Part shown: positions 51,679-61,232 of the stretch, piece after piece
How the letters are laid out: each line of letters begins with the position of its first letter
Numbering within the stretch: position 1 is the stretch's first letter
NCBI RefSeq assembly: GCF_001676155.1
Contig: NZ_LZEW01000035.1
Span: 39,990 to 103,989 of the forward strand
Direction of reading: 5' to 3'
DNA from: Morganella psychrotolerans
GTDB lineage: Bacteria > Pseudomonadota > Gammaproteobacteria > Enterobacterales > Enterobacteriaceae
Length of the DNA stretch: 64,000 nt
Position numbers and translations under genes: made by a program
Notes under the pieces: generated by a model
What the model saw: the letters and a program-made list of their open reading frames with translations, nothing else
Told to the model about the DNA's origin: nothing
Database searches by the model: none

Positions 51679-52563
51679 ATGCCATTACTGCGAGAAGAAG
51701 CTGAAAAGCTGTCTAATAACACCCTTGAACAAGGTGTGATTGAAACCATTATTGACCGCGAAGACCTTTTCGCAGTCCTGCCGTTCATGAAAGTCGATTC
51801 AAAGGCGTATTTGTACAACCGCGAATCAGAGCTGAGTGAAGCGGAATTTATCGACGTGAATGATGTTGTGCCGGAAGGCGCTGCTAAGTTCACTGAACAT
51901 GTCGCTAAACTGCGTATTTTAGCCGGTGATGTGGATGTGGATAAATTCCTTGCCACCACGATGGCAGACACGAACAGCCAACTGGCTATTCAGATTCGTT
52001 CCAAAGTGAAAGGTCTGGCTCGTGCATTCCGCCGCAACCTGATTCTTGGCGATTCGGCTACCAACACCAAATCGTTTGACGGCATTCCTAAGCTGATCCA
52101 CAAAGACCAGAAAATCATTGCGGATTCTGCTATGACGTTCTCCATGCTGGATGAGTTGGTAGATGCCGTAAAAGACCTGGGCGCAGATGCGATTATGATG
52201 CGTTCTGAACACCTCCGCGCTTACCGTGCGCTGCTGCGTACCGTGAATGTCGGCCCGCAGGAAATCATGATCGAAAACTTCGGTCGCCCGATGCTGACCC
52301 ACAACGGCATTCCGTTCCTCGTGAACGACTTCATTCCGGTTGCAGGTGACGGCAATGCGAAGAAATCAGACATTTTCTGTCTGCACATGAGCGAAGAAAA
52401 CGGCCTGACAGGTCTGTACGGTGGCGAAAACGCAGGTATCGTCGTTGAAGATATCGGCACCGTACAGAACAAAGACTCAACCCGTACCCGTGTTAAATGG
52501 TATTGCTCTCTGGCAAACAAACACGACAAAGCACTGGCCGCACTGACCGGCGTTGCTCTGTAA
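51679..52563 (+). CDS. major capsid protein
   Basis: A 294-residue protein in the normal place after scaffold, with an AAAGGGAATTAATA leader. It begins with a helical N-arm (REEAEKLSNNTLEQGVIETIIDRED) and continues as an HK97-type mix (FMKVDSKAYLYNRES, IQIRSKVKGLARAFRRNLILGD, GRPMLTHNGIPFLVNDFIPV). The last segment (YGGENAGIVVEDIG) matches the usual E-loop/A-domain end of capsid proteins. A strong terminator follows, as for highly expressed genes. Confidence 0.88.
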   Translation: MPLLREEAEKLSNNTLEQGVIETIIDREDLFAVLPFMKVDSKAYLYNRESELSEAEFIDVNDVVPEGAAKFTEHVAKLRILAGDVDVDKFLATTMADTNSQLAIQIRSKVKGLARAFRRNLILGDSATNTKSFDGIPKLIHKDQKIIADSAMTFSMLDELVDAVKDLGADAIMMRSEHLRAYRALLRTVNVGPQEIMIENFGRPMLTHNGIPFLVNDFIPVAGDGNAKKSDIFCLHMSEENGLTGLYGGENAGIVVEDIGTVQNKDSTRTRVKWYCSLANKHDKALAALTGVAL

Positions 52564-52578
52564 GGCACGGACTACCGG

Positions 52579-52612
52579 AAAAGGGTGAGGCGAAAGCCCA
52601 CCCTTTTTTTAT
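52579..52612 (+). terminator. terminator after the major capsid gene
   Basis: AAGGGTGAGGC / GCCCACCCTT stem around GAAA, followed by seven T. Confidence 0.85.
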
Positions 52613-52630
52613 ATCTGAGCGAGGAAAGAT

Positions 52631-52840
52631 ATGACAGACAAGAAAGTAAAAATCACGGAAAGTTCGATGCGCGGCTATACCGGTCATTTGTTTATGACTG
52701 AGTTTGAAAACGGTGAAACCAAAACGCCGGTTGGTAAACGTAAACAGGATCGCATTCTGGCGACTGTCCGTTCGGAAACTGTGGATGGTGTCTCGGTCAA
52801 ACCAAAGCCGGATCCAGAACCAAAGCCGGAAAAAGAATAA
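52631..52840 (+). CDS. small structural-region protein, paralogue of the gene at 52900
   Basis: A 69-residue protein whose core, KVKITESSMRGYTGHLF...RILATVRSETVDGVSV, lines up with KVRLLESAFAGYTGVMS...RICSVMKAETIDGKNV of the gene at 52900. It ends in a Pro/Lys/Glu tail. Position right after the capsid gene, with terminators on both sides, suggests head decoration or stabilisation, which is inference. Confidence 0.68.
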   Translation: MTDKKVKITESSMRGYTGHLFMTEFENGETKTPVGKRKQDRILATVRSETVDGVSVKPKPDPEPKPEKE

Positions 52841-52860
52841 CCTGAATCAGCGGAATAAAA

Positions 52861-52881
52861 GTGCGGTCATAACGACCGCAC
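52861..52881 (+). terminator. hairpin between the two paralogous genes
   Basis: GTGCGGTC / GACCGCAC 8-bp perfect stem with a 5-nt loop; weak T content follows. Confidence 0.6.
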
Positions 52882-52899
52882 ACTCTTAGGGAAAAGAAA

Positions 52900-53328
52900 A
52901 TGAAGCCAGCAAAAGTAAGACTCCTTGAATCAGCATTCGCCGGTTATACAGGCGTTATGTCCGGTGTGATGTTCAAAGACGGCGTAAGTCTGTCAGAAAT
53001 TCCGTTCATTGATCAGCAACGTATCTGTTCTGTCATGAAAGCCGAAACCATCGACGGTAAGAACGTTAGCGGAGCCGCCGCGCTTTCAGAGTCACGCAAC
53101 GTCTCAGCAAAGGATGCTGTTGCAGCAGAGAAAGCCGCTGCGCCTGTCGTTACGATGGAACGTGAGTCAGATAGCGTTGAAGTACGTTACACCCGTGCTG
53201 AACTGGAAGCTCTGGCAGACAAAGGCGGTATCGCTGCCCTGCGTAAAGTCGGCAACGAACACGGTGTACGTGAAAAATCCATCGAAGCCATGATTGAGGG
53301 CATTCTGAACGTAGCGGGCGGTGAATAA
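52900..53328 (+). CDS. structural-region protein, longer paralogue
   Basis: A 142-residue protein. Residues 1-55 repeat the fold of the gene at 52631, then an Ala-rich linker (AAVAAEKAAAPV region) leads to a C-terminal helical domain (YTRAELEALADKGGIAALRKVGNEHGVREKSIEAMI) that looks like a HeH/SAP-type or Rho N-terminal-like two-helix motif. That motif often binds DNA or acts at phage head-tail joints. It overlaps the next gene by one base. Confidence 0.65.
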   Translation: MKPAKVRLLESAFAGYTGVMSGVMFKDGVSLSEIPFIDQQRICSVMKAETIDGKNVSGAAALSESRNVSAKDAVAAEKAAAPVVTMERESDSVEVRYTRAELEALADKGGIAALRKVGNEHGVREKSIEAMIEGILNVAGGE

Positions 53329-54167
53329 TGGTGGAAATGGACGTAATTAAATCAGGCGGCGTAAAAGACGTGACAGCCATGTTTGATGCACTGGATGTAA
53401 GCAAAGCGTCCTACTCACTGTTTGATATTACCGGCAATCCGGTTGTTTCAGATCAGCCGCTGGCAATCAGTGATGGGGATCTGAGTGTGTCGTTTGTTGT
53501 TGACGGTGAATACAACACACTGAAAGACGGCGTTTCAAAGGATATGCGGCGTGTTGTTGTCAAAGCTGTGACAGATAGCGGCCGGGTATCGGAAAGCGAG
53601 CAGTATTACGCTGTGTTGGCCTCGTCTGAACTTTCCGTGCCTGGTGACTCGTTTATTACAGTCATGGAAGCAAAGCTGTCTGCAATGGACATGTACGGGT
53701 CAGAGGCGTTTTTGCTACTGAGTGATCATATTCAGCGACAGGTGCTGATGGAAGCGACTCAGCGTCTGAAACACATGCGTTACAGCCTGAAACGTATTTA
53801 CAAAATTACAGATGATTATAAGGCACGGCCTCAGAACATACTGACCGCGAATACGCTGCCATTTTATCTGACCGCTAACCAGTCTGGTGAGTTTATTGAC
53901 TTCACGGAACTGACAGATGAGCAGTATCAAATCCTGCCAGCCTATTTTGTCAGCGACATGGCTAAAGCCTGTCTGACAGAAGCAGTGATGATTGTGTCTA
54001 CCGGCGGGGCCGCTGATGCGCGTGACGAGGGGCTGTTGTCTGAGTCCATCGGTGAGACGACAAATATGTACCGCAGCGGGCGTGCAGCTACTCAGGCTCT
54101 GGCGCGGAAAACATGGCGGATCGTTGCACGTTATACCGATAACACAATCCGGATTGGCCGGGGGTGA
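53328..54167 (+). CDS. head completion/adaptor-region protein
   Basis: A 279-residue protein. The first ~100 residues form an Ig-like beta domain (YSLFDITGNPVVSDQPLAISDGDLSVSFVVDGEYN... shortened) and the rest (about 105-279) is helical (SDHIQRQVLMEATQRLKHMRYSL), as in head-tail adaptor proteins of HK97-type phages. Its place between capsid and connector genes supports this. The start overlaps the previous stop (TAATGG). Confidence 0.7.
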   Translation: MVEMDVIKSGGVKDVTAMFDALDVSKASYSLFDITGNPVVSDQPLAISDGDLSVSFVVDGEYNTLKDGVSKDMRRVVVKAVTDSGRVSESEQYYAVLASSELSVPGDSFITVMEAKLSAMDMYGSEAFLLLSDHIQRQVLMEATQRLKHMRYSLKRIYKITDDYKARPQNILTANTLPFYLTANQSGEFIDFTELTDEQYQILPAYFVSDMAKACLTEAVMIVSTGGAADARDEGLLSESIGETTNMYRSGRAATQALARKTWRIVARYTDNTIRIGRG

Positions 54168-54168
54168 T

Positions 54169-54522
54169 ATGAAAATTAGCTGGCAGTCAGAGGCAACGAT
54201 ATATCGCAAGTCAGAAAAGACGAATATGTACGGTGAACCGGCGCTGTCATTTGCCGGCAAATCACCGGTGGGTTTTGTGAGATTCATCGAGTCATACGAT
54301 AAAAGTTCTGTCCGGGCTGACAGCTCGGCATCGAGAGGAAAGGCGGATATTGACCTGTTTGATGCAGTGATTATTTTCCCGAAAACCGCCAATCTTAAAA
54401 TCGACGATGTTCTGCTGATTGAGGGCGTTAAGCTGGAAGTGAAGCGCGTTCATAACCGGTTCGGACTTCGCGGAAAGCCGGGTCATTACGAAGTGGGGGC
54501 TGATTTGTGGGTATCACAGTAG
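54169..54522 (+). CDS. head-tail connector-like protein
   Basis: A 117-residue beta-rich protein (MKISWQSEATIYRKSEKTNMYGEPALSF...IEGVKLEVKRVHNRFGLRGKPGHYEV). Its length, beta content and place between adaptor and HK97 gp10-like genes fit a head closure protein. The start follows GGGGGTGAT and the end overlaps the next gene by 16 bp. Confidence 0.62.
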   Translation: MKISWQSEATIYRKSEKTNMYGEPALSFAGKSPVGFVRFIESYDKSSVRADSSASRGKADIDLFDAVIIFPKTANLKIDDVLLIEGVKLEVKRVHNRFGLRGKPGHYEVGADLWVSQ

Positions 54523-55004
54523 ATATCGGGTCGTTTCGCCGCGCTCAGTCAAAACTGACACACAGCCAGAACGCACTGAAACGTAATCTGCTTAACCAAC
54601 TGCGGAAAATGGCGGCAGAAATGCAGCGATACGCCAGGGCAATGAGTCCGCGTGAAACCGGTAGCTTGGAGAAAGCGATTTTCGCCCATGTCGAGAATAG
54701 CAAAAACGAGGTACACGTTAACCTGTATGTCTCAGAAAACACAATGCGTTCAGGGGCAAACGTAAATGGAAGACCTGTTCCTCGTGTACCGGTCGGACGG
54801 TATGCGGACTACATGCACAACGCTCAGTATCGGCTTGGGGCTATTTCCCGCCTTAAACAGCAGCACAATTACGGTTTGGGTATGAAAGTGAAAGTCGGCA
54901 AAGGCTTTATTGAACGGGCTGGTAACACCGTTTGGAAACGCTTTCGTGATGATCTGAAAGATGCCGGTATGAGAGCCGGATTTGGACGGGGGCGCTGGAA
55001 ATGA
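54507..55004 (+). CDS. HK97 gp10-like tail component
   Basis: A 165-residue basic protein starting with GTG inside the previous gene. The pattern LLNQLRKMAAEMQRYARAMSPRETGSLEKAI...HNAQYRLGA...GKGFIERAGNTVWKRFRDDL is that of HK97 gp10/neck proteins. It should sit at the head-tail joint. It overlaps the next gene by four bases. Confidence 0.8.
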   Translation: MGITVDIGSFRRAQSKLTHSQNALKRNLLNQLRKMAAEMQRYARAMSPRETGSLEKAIFAHVENSKNEVHVNLYVSENTMRSGANVNGRPVPRVPVGRYADYMHNAQYRLGAISRLKQQHNYGLGMKVKVGKGFIERAGNTVWKRFRDDLKDAGMRAGFGRGRWK

Positions 55005-55381
55005 TTTTGGAAGCATTCACTCGGTATCTTGAGAAACAAGGGATCGGCAAATCCGGAAAAGACCTGTTTTGTTACTACATGCCGCCAAAGACCCCACGCG
55101 GATATCTTGTTATGTCGCCTACGGACGGCATCAGAGTAGATCCTGAATTAAAAGGCTATTATCAAGATATTTTTCCGTTTATGATTAGAGCGGAAAATAT
55201 ATCAAAGCTGAATCAAATGAGTACGGCTGTTATGGATGCTATTAACGGGCGTGATATTGATATGGTCGATGTATATTTCAATGTTATACAGGCGATTACA
55301 TTGCCGACAATCTACCCTCAGAATGACGGGGGTTCTTTTGAAGCAGGTGTTGTGATAGAGTTTAGTTGTTATATCAAATAA
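55001..55381 (+). CDS. tail terminator-like protein
   Basis: A 126-residue protein (MILEAFTRYLEKQGIGKSGKDLFCYYMPPK...). Position directly before the major tail protein, small size and an alpha/beta layout match tail terminator (lambda gpU-type) or minor capsid proteins. Codon use is AT-shifted in the last third. No strong motif is visible. Confidence 0.65.
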   Translation: MILEAFTRYLEKQGIGKSGKDLFCYYMPPKTPRGYLVMSPTDGIRVDPELKGYYQDIFPFMIRAENISKLNQMSTAVMDAINGRDIDMVDVYFNVIQAITLPTIYPQNDGGSFEAGVVIEFSCYIK

Positions 55382-55397
55382 GTAAGGGAATACTTAT

Positions 55398-55892
55398 ATG
55401 TCTACAGGAAACAAAGTAGAGAACATCAAGCTCGGTGCTTGTAACGTCTCTTTTAACGGTGTTGATCTCGGTTACACCAAAGGCGGTGTTGAGGTTGAGG
55501 TAACAACCGACACGCTGAAAGTGACCGTTGACCAGTTCGGTGAAACAACTGTTTCTGAGTTGATTCAGGGTCGTAATATCAAAGTGACTGTACCTCTGGC
55601 TGAAACCGTGCTGGAGCGCCTGGCATCCGTTATGCCGGGCAGTGAAGTTGAGGGCGGTGGGGATGAAATCACCATCAAGACCGGTATCGGCATCAACCTC
55701 GTTGAAGTCGCTCAGTCTCTTGTGCTGACTCCGCTTAACAAAGACGACTACATTCTGACCCTGCCACGCACAGCAACAGCGGGTAGCTTCACAATGGCCT
55801 ATAAGCACGATGATGTTCGCGTGTTTAACATTGAGTTCAACGCCTATCCGGACGACAGCGGTGTACTGGGTAAAATGGGAAAAAAGGTGTGA
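55398..55892 (+). CDS. major tail protein
   Basis: A 164-residue tube protein: LGACNVSFNGVDLGYTKGGVEVEVTTDTLKVTVDQFG..., a beta-rich fold matching phage tail tube proteins. The normal stop is at 55890-55892. A slippery A-AAA-AAG at 55879-55886 allows a -1 shift into a frame open to 56029 (see next entry). A terminator separates it from the tail chaperone genes, as usual for this abundant protein. Confidence 0.85.
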   Translation: MSTGNKVENIKLGACNVSFNGVDLGYTKGGVEVEVTTDTLKVTVDQFGETTVSELIQGRNIKVTVPLAETVLERLASVMPGSEVEGGGDEITIKTGIGINLVEVAQSLVLTPLNKDDYILTLPRTATAGSFTMAYKHDDVRVFNIEFNAYPDDSGVLGKMGKKV

Positions 55893-56029
55893 CCCCGCCT
55901 GTCACCAAGCCGGAAGATAAAACCGGTGAGGCTGACAAGGACGATAAACTGACAGACGACAAGACGGAAGAAGTCAAAAAGCCGGATGCTGGTGAATCGA
56001 AAGAACTCGGGGATATCGATCAGGACTGA
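55880..56029 (+). other. possible -1 frameshift extension of the major tail protein
   Basis: The last codons GGA-AAA-AAG-GTG-TGA contain the heptamer A-AAA-AAG. A -1 slip gives GVTPPVTKPEDKTGEADKDD... and about 47 extra residues, acidic and lysine-rich, ending at 56029. The -1 frame is closed just upstream (TAA at about 55871), so the slip could only occur at this heptamer. C-terminal extensions of tail tube proteins by frameshift are known in other phages. A missing A in the sequence is the alternative. Confidence 0.55.
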
Positions 56030-56049
56030 AACATTTTTCAGTTAAAGTT

Positions 56050-56106
56050 GTAAGTAAGTAAATACCTAATGTAATATAGGGCTTCTTAAATGAAGCCCTT
56101 TTTATT
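56050..56106 (+). terminator. palindrome-family site and terminator
   Basis: GTAAGTAAGTAAATACCTA (56050-56068) belongs to the dispersed family. GGGCTTC / GAAGCCC with a following T run (56079-56103) is a terminator after the tail tube gene. Confidence 0.7.
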
Positions 56107-56122
56107 ACATGGAGAGTACCAC

Positions 56123-56441
56123 ATGGCGAAGTTACTTGATCTGAACGCAATCGCACCAGCCAAAAAAAGAAGTTCTGTTGGGTGAAAAAACGTTCACCAT
56201 CCTGCCGCTAACTGTAGGTCTGTTTACGGTAGCGCAGCAGTACCAAAGTACAGATATCGAGTCGAAAACTCCGGCAGAACAGTTAGAAGCCGGGATTGAA
56301 ATTATCCGCAAGCTGATCCCGTCTATGACAGAAGATGAAATTCAGACTCTGCCTTTGGAAAGCGTACAGGCGATTATCGTTTTTGCTTTCAATGAGGGGG
56401 AAGAAGTTAACGCTCAACATGCAGGTGAAGAAGCAAAGTAA
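56123..56441 (+). CDS. tail assembly chaperone, G-like (one apparent frameshift)
   Basis: Starting MAKLLDLNAIAPAKK at 56123 after GGAGAGTACC, the frame stops after 20 codons unless one A is removed from the seven-A run at 56162-56168. The result is a 105-residue helical protein ending NAQHAGEEAK. It lies between tail tube and tape measure genes, the place of lambda gpG. Confidence 0.75.
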
Positions 56442-56791
56442 TATCCCGCAACGACGATGGTGTTGAAGTTGTATCAATCGACTTCGGCTTTTATTTTTGC
56501 CGGGTACTTTCTTTTTATGGCGAAACCACGGAATCGGTTATCGCCATGCCGCTTGAACGGTTCTGGATGTTAAGCAGGAATATTGACCGCATCAGGGCAG
56601 AAGAAGATCTGAGGGGGTTGCAGATTGCACGAGTGGCAGGTGCAACCGCTGAGGGTTACGAGGCATTTGCGAAAAGCCTACAGCAGAGATTGGGACAGCC
56701 AGTCGTCACAAAACAGTCGGCGTTACCATTCAGTGCCGAAGCCGATCCTGATGCCGAATCAAGACTAATGAGAATTTTTGGCAGAGGCTAA
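56436..56791 (+). CDS. T-like extension of the tail chaperone, made by -1 frameshift
   Basis: Downstream of the G-like stop a frame is open to 56791: SKVISRNDDGVEVVSIDFGF...MPLERFWMLSRNIDRIRAEEDLR. It has no good start site of its own in its first 100 bp and lies in the -1 frame. In the last sense codon, A-AAG before TAA (56435-56441) is a known slip tetramer. The -1 frame is closed by TGA 15 bases earlier. The lambda G/GT system is the model. A start at the internal ATG 56546 is possible. Confidence 0.65.
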
Positions 56792-56794
56792 GGA

Positions 56795-59700
56795 ATGGCT
56801 GACACATTAGGATTTAAGTTAACGCTGGACGACAGAACCTTTGAGATCAAGATGGAGAATGCGGAACGGCTTCTCAATCGTTTTTCTCAACGGGCAGTAA
56901 AATCAGGTTCTGGAATTAAGCGTTTTGAAAGCGGGCTTGCTGGTTTCGGCAGAACGTTGTCAGGTGTGATTACTACAATCGGCATGGCAACGTTCGCTGT
57001 TTCCGGGTTAAAAACAGTCCTGTTCGACACACAGAAAGCGATTCTCGACAGCGCAGGTAAACTTGAAAGATTGCAGGTCATGCTCAACGGCCTGGCTGAA
57101 TCATCCGACAAAGCTGCCGAAGCGTTGCGTGACTTCAATTACATCGTAGATAAGGCAAAAAGTGCCCCGTTTTCTATCGATGCCATTTCAGATAGTTTCG
57201 TCAAACTCAAATCAGCCGGTATTGACCCGACAAAGGGATCGATGAATGCGCTTATCGATTCTGTAGCCCGGTTTGGTGGCGATAGCGAGCTTCTTAAACG
57301 AGCCACCGTTGCTATTCAGCAAATGGCAGGTAAAGGCGTGGTTTCTATGGAAGAACTACGTCAGCAGTTAGGTGAAGCTGTGCCTACAGCCATGAAAGCT
57401 ATGGCGACAAGTATGAACATTTCAATGGGTGATCTTGTTAAGCAAATTTCATCCGGTCAGGTCAGAGCTACAGAGGCTATTGACGGGATGTTGGCGGTAA
57501 TGGAAGTTCAGTACGCCGGCTCCGCAGAGCGGATGATGAACACCTACTCCGGCCTGATTTCTCAGATGCAAACAAATGCCGCGCTGCTGGCTAAAACCAT
57601 TGGCGACTCCGGATATATGGATGCGGTAAAGGATGCCTGAGAGATATTAACACTCTGCTCGGTAGTGATGCCGCTCTCTACTACGGAAAAATGTTCGGTG
57701 ATGCGATTGAGAAAATTATCTCCGTAGTCAAAGAAATGACAGTTTGGGTTGTCGATAATCAGGCAATGTTGAAGTCATTGTTTTCTATCATTATGCAAAT
57801 TGCCGGAGCTGTAGTTTTTGTCTCATTTATAAAATCAGTTATCGGTGGGCTGGTATCGTTAAACCGCTCAATTGCAGGTGTCATCGGCGGTGGTGGTGCA
57901 GGACTTGTCGGCATGGCAAGCAGTATCGCTGAAGTATCACGTCGATCCCGTGCGATGGGTGGTAGTTTAAATATCGGTTCAATAGCCATTGGCAGAATGA
58001 CACATGCCTGGCGTGGACTTAATGCGGCAATGAAAGCCAATATCATTGTGGCCGCGATTATGACGGTTGTAGAAGTGTTATCACTTCTGGCGTGGTGGTT
58101 TGATAAAAACAAAGAGAAAGCTGAGGCTGCTGCTGAGGCTGCGCGTAATATGCCGAGCATGGTAACTGACGCGCAGTTAACTGAATTAAAAAATGTTCAA
58201 AAAGACGCGGAACAAAAATTTAAAACCTACTTGAAAGCTGTGGAGGCGTGGGAACAAAAATTTGAGGATGCAAAAAACAACAGGAAGTTTATTAAGCCAA
58301 GTGATTATCGCAAATATGAAATTTCCAAGAAATTACTTGAACAATACAAATCGGAGTTTGAACAGGCTTCAAACCTCGTTAACACGACCCTGATTGCGCG
58401 TGAAGAAGAAGCTGCGCGTAAAAAAAATTGAAGTAATGGAAGTGGGTCTGCAAAAAGAACGGGAATTGCGTCAGGCTGAATTCAAAACAAAAGTTGATGA
58501 GCTGGATAAGCAGCAACAGGTTGAATTGGCTAAGTACACTACCAATGCGGAAAAGCAAAAGGAGATCCGGGAGCAGTTCGGTAATCAGATGCGAGAGGCG
58601 TATTCGTTAGTGCTGGAAAGTGACAAAAAAGCAATTGAGCAAAAACGAACCCTTTTGGAAGATCAGCTTAAAAAAATTACAGGAAGACCTCCGTAAAGCC
58701 AACAGCAAGATCACAGGACAGATAACCAATGACGAAAAAGTCCTGATAAACAACCTTGAATCTCAAATCATCCATGTAAGCAGGGGTTTAAATGGACTTG
58801 AAACAGAGTATACAAACGTCCTTCAACGGTTAAAAAATGCAGTAAATCTGTTCAGAGGCGGGATCATTGATGTTAATGGCGCATTCACACAATCAACCAC
58901 TGATGAACTTGCAAAACAGCTAGAAACGTTAGCTAAAAATGAAGATCGTTTATCAGTAGGAACTCGCCTTAAAAATGGCGAAAAAATAAAATTAATCGAC
59001 GGACGGATCGCTAAAACAGAGGAAGAAGCAGAAGCCAATTTTCAGATTCTTGAAATTTTGAAAAAACAGGGAGTTGAGGGGGAAAAACTGGCTGGTTTTT
59101 ATAACGAAGCCAACGAAGCGCAGAAAAAGCAAATAGACCGTGCATTAGAAAGTGCAAGAATCCGTGGTCAGGCGAAAGTCGATAAAAGCGCTGCATCCTC
59201 TGCCCGGGTTGGTGAATCCAAAGCCGCCAAAGCAAAGCGGGAAGCGGAAAGGCTGGCAGGACAGCACAAGAAATTACTGGAAGACGCTGAGTCAATGTCG
59301 GAAAAAATCGGCTTCGGCAGTCAGGAAGTTGCGAAGTACGATCAGGCTCTAGGCAAGCTGAAAGAAAGTCTTGGGGCGCTGGCTACGGCTGTTCCGAAAG
59401 AGGGCATTCTTTCTCAGAAGCAGATTGATGAAGCTAAAGCGCGTCTGGCAGAAATCGATAATGAACTGAGCAGCAAAGAGTACCGCAATGCGCTGGCGCA
59501 GGACTCAGCTGATCAGCTTATCTCAAAATGGGCGGGGTTCGCTAATACCGTAAAGGGAAACGTCACGCAGTCCGTCTCTGAAATGCGCCGTGAGTTTGAG
59601 AAAAACTACGACGAGGCTGACAAGTATTTCCAGAAGATTATCACCGCATCTGCCGGAAACAACGAAGTCCAAAAGAGGCTGATGGAAGAACACCAGCGTT

Positions 59701-60842
59701 TCAAAGCCGGAAAGACAGAGGCGATGGTTCGTCTGACGGAAACAGCCACCGCAAGAATGGCAGAGGATTATAAAAACGTTGCGGCCATGATTGACGATAA
59801 CATTAAAAATGTATTCGACAGTCTGGAAGACCGCCTGATGGATTTCCTCAAAACCGGTACGTTTTCTATCAAAGATTTTGGCGATTTCATTTTCGCGGAA
59901 CTGCAACGCACCTTTATCCGCAGCATGGTTATTTCGCCAATGATAAACGGGCTTGGGTTGGGTGCCGGCGGTCAGACCGGTGAGGGGATGATTGGCGCAC
60001 TCGGATCTGCAATCGGAGGTATGTTTGGTTCCGGTGGAGGTAAAGCCGATCCTAATGCTAAGGCCACAGCAGCACTCGGTAAAGCTGCAACAGAAACCAC
60101 CGAAGCTATGCAGGATATGCAGGAACAGGGCATTTTCACTACCATCGCAGGTTACGCAAAACAGCTTTGGGCGATGATTACCGGTACGGCGGCAACCGAG
60201 GTTAAAACAAGTGCAGACGTAACAGCTACTGCAACGGTCGGGACATTTACCGGTGCGGTTTCAATGGCAACAGGTGCGATAACTGCATTTGCAGCCTCTC
60301 TTGCCGCACAGGGCACAGCCTCTGCTGCCAGCGGATTTCTTGGCATGGCGTCCTCTATCGGTGGCGCGGTGGCTGGTGGTATGGGCGGTGGTGTGGGTGT
60401 AGGTGCGGCATCATCCGGTGCGACCGGAGTTTATGATCCGGCCAAATACAGTTCCGCTTTCGGTTTCGCAAACGGCGGGATCATGAGTTCTCTTGGCTCA
60501 TTGCCGCTGAAAGCCTACTCAAAAGGTGGGATCGCTACAACACCACAACTCGCTCTTTTCGGCGAAGGCAGTCATAACGAGGCTTATGTCCCTCTGCCTG
60601 ATGGTCGCCGTATTCCTGTGAATATGAATATTGACGGCATGCAAGGTGCTGACAGGAGTGCGGAGAGCGCCGGCAACTCCGTCATGATCTCAATTCAGAT
60701 TGAGAATAACGGCAGTGAAAAAGATGAAAAATCTAATGACAGTCAGGATTCCACATGGAACGCGGCGGCACAAAAAATTAAAGCCATTGTGCTTGAAACT
60801 ATCACGGAAGAAAAACGCCCGGGCGGGGCACTGACGGAGTAA
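56795..60842 (+). CDS. tape measure protein (three apparent frameshifts)
   Basis: Four frames form one protein of about 1349 residues. Joins need one extra C at 57636-57637 (KDALRDINTLL), one fewer A at 58420-58427 (ARKKIEVMEV) and one fewer A at 58670-58676 (QLKKLQEDLRK). It has the lambda H-like N-terminus (AVSGLKTVLFDTQKAILDSAGKLERLQVML), hydrophobic segments around 57,760-58,100, coiled coils, and a C-terminal Gly/Ala-rich region (GGMGGGVGVGAASSG) ending in FGEGSHNEAYVPLPDGRRIPV, a typical tape measure end. It sets tail length and enters the host membrane. Confidence 0.9.
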
Positions 60843-60847
60843 CACAA

Positions 60848-61180
60848 ATGGAAAAACGGCTTTTTAAATGGCACCCGAAATTCCAGTCACGCAAAACGTT
60901 TAAGCCGACAATCAGCAAACAGGTCTTTGATGATGGTTACGAAATGCGTATGACCTCGGGATTCAACTGGCGCAGATTCGAGTGGAATCTCACATTTGAA
61001 GGGGCGCGAGAGTTAATCACAGAAATTGAAGATTTTCTTTTTGAACATGGCGGCAAAGATTCCTTTAAGTGGATCTCGCCGGACAAAAAGGAATACACGA
61101 TTGTCTGTGAAGACTTCAACGTAGGGCGGGACAACGGCAGCAATAATCTGACTGCCACATTCCGGCAGGTATTTGAATGA
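60848..61180 (+). CDS. minor tail protein M-like
   Basis: A 110-residue protein, the size of lambda gpM, in the same position after the tape measure. Its core SFKW...FEWNLTFEGARELITEIEDFLFEHGGKDSFKW matches the phage minor tail family. It belongs to the tail tip. Confidence 0.85.
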   Translation: MEKRLFKWHPKFQSRKTFKPTISKQVFDDGYEMRMTSGFNWRRFEWNLTFEGARELITEIEDFLFEHGGKDSFKWISPDKKEYTIVCEDFNVGRDNGSNNLTATFRQVFE

Positions 61181-61232
61181 CAGCAATCTGGTGTCCTCAC
61201 GGATGAGGACACCACTTTTAAGGGATTAAACC

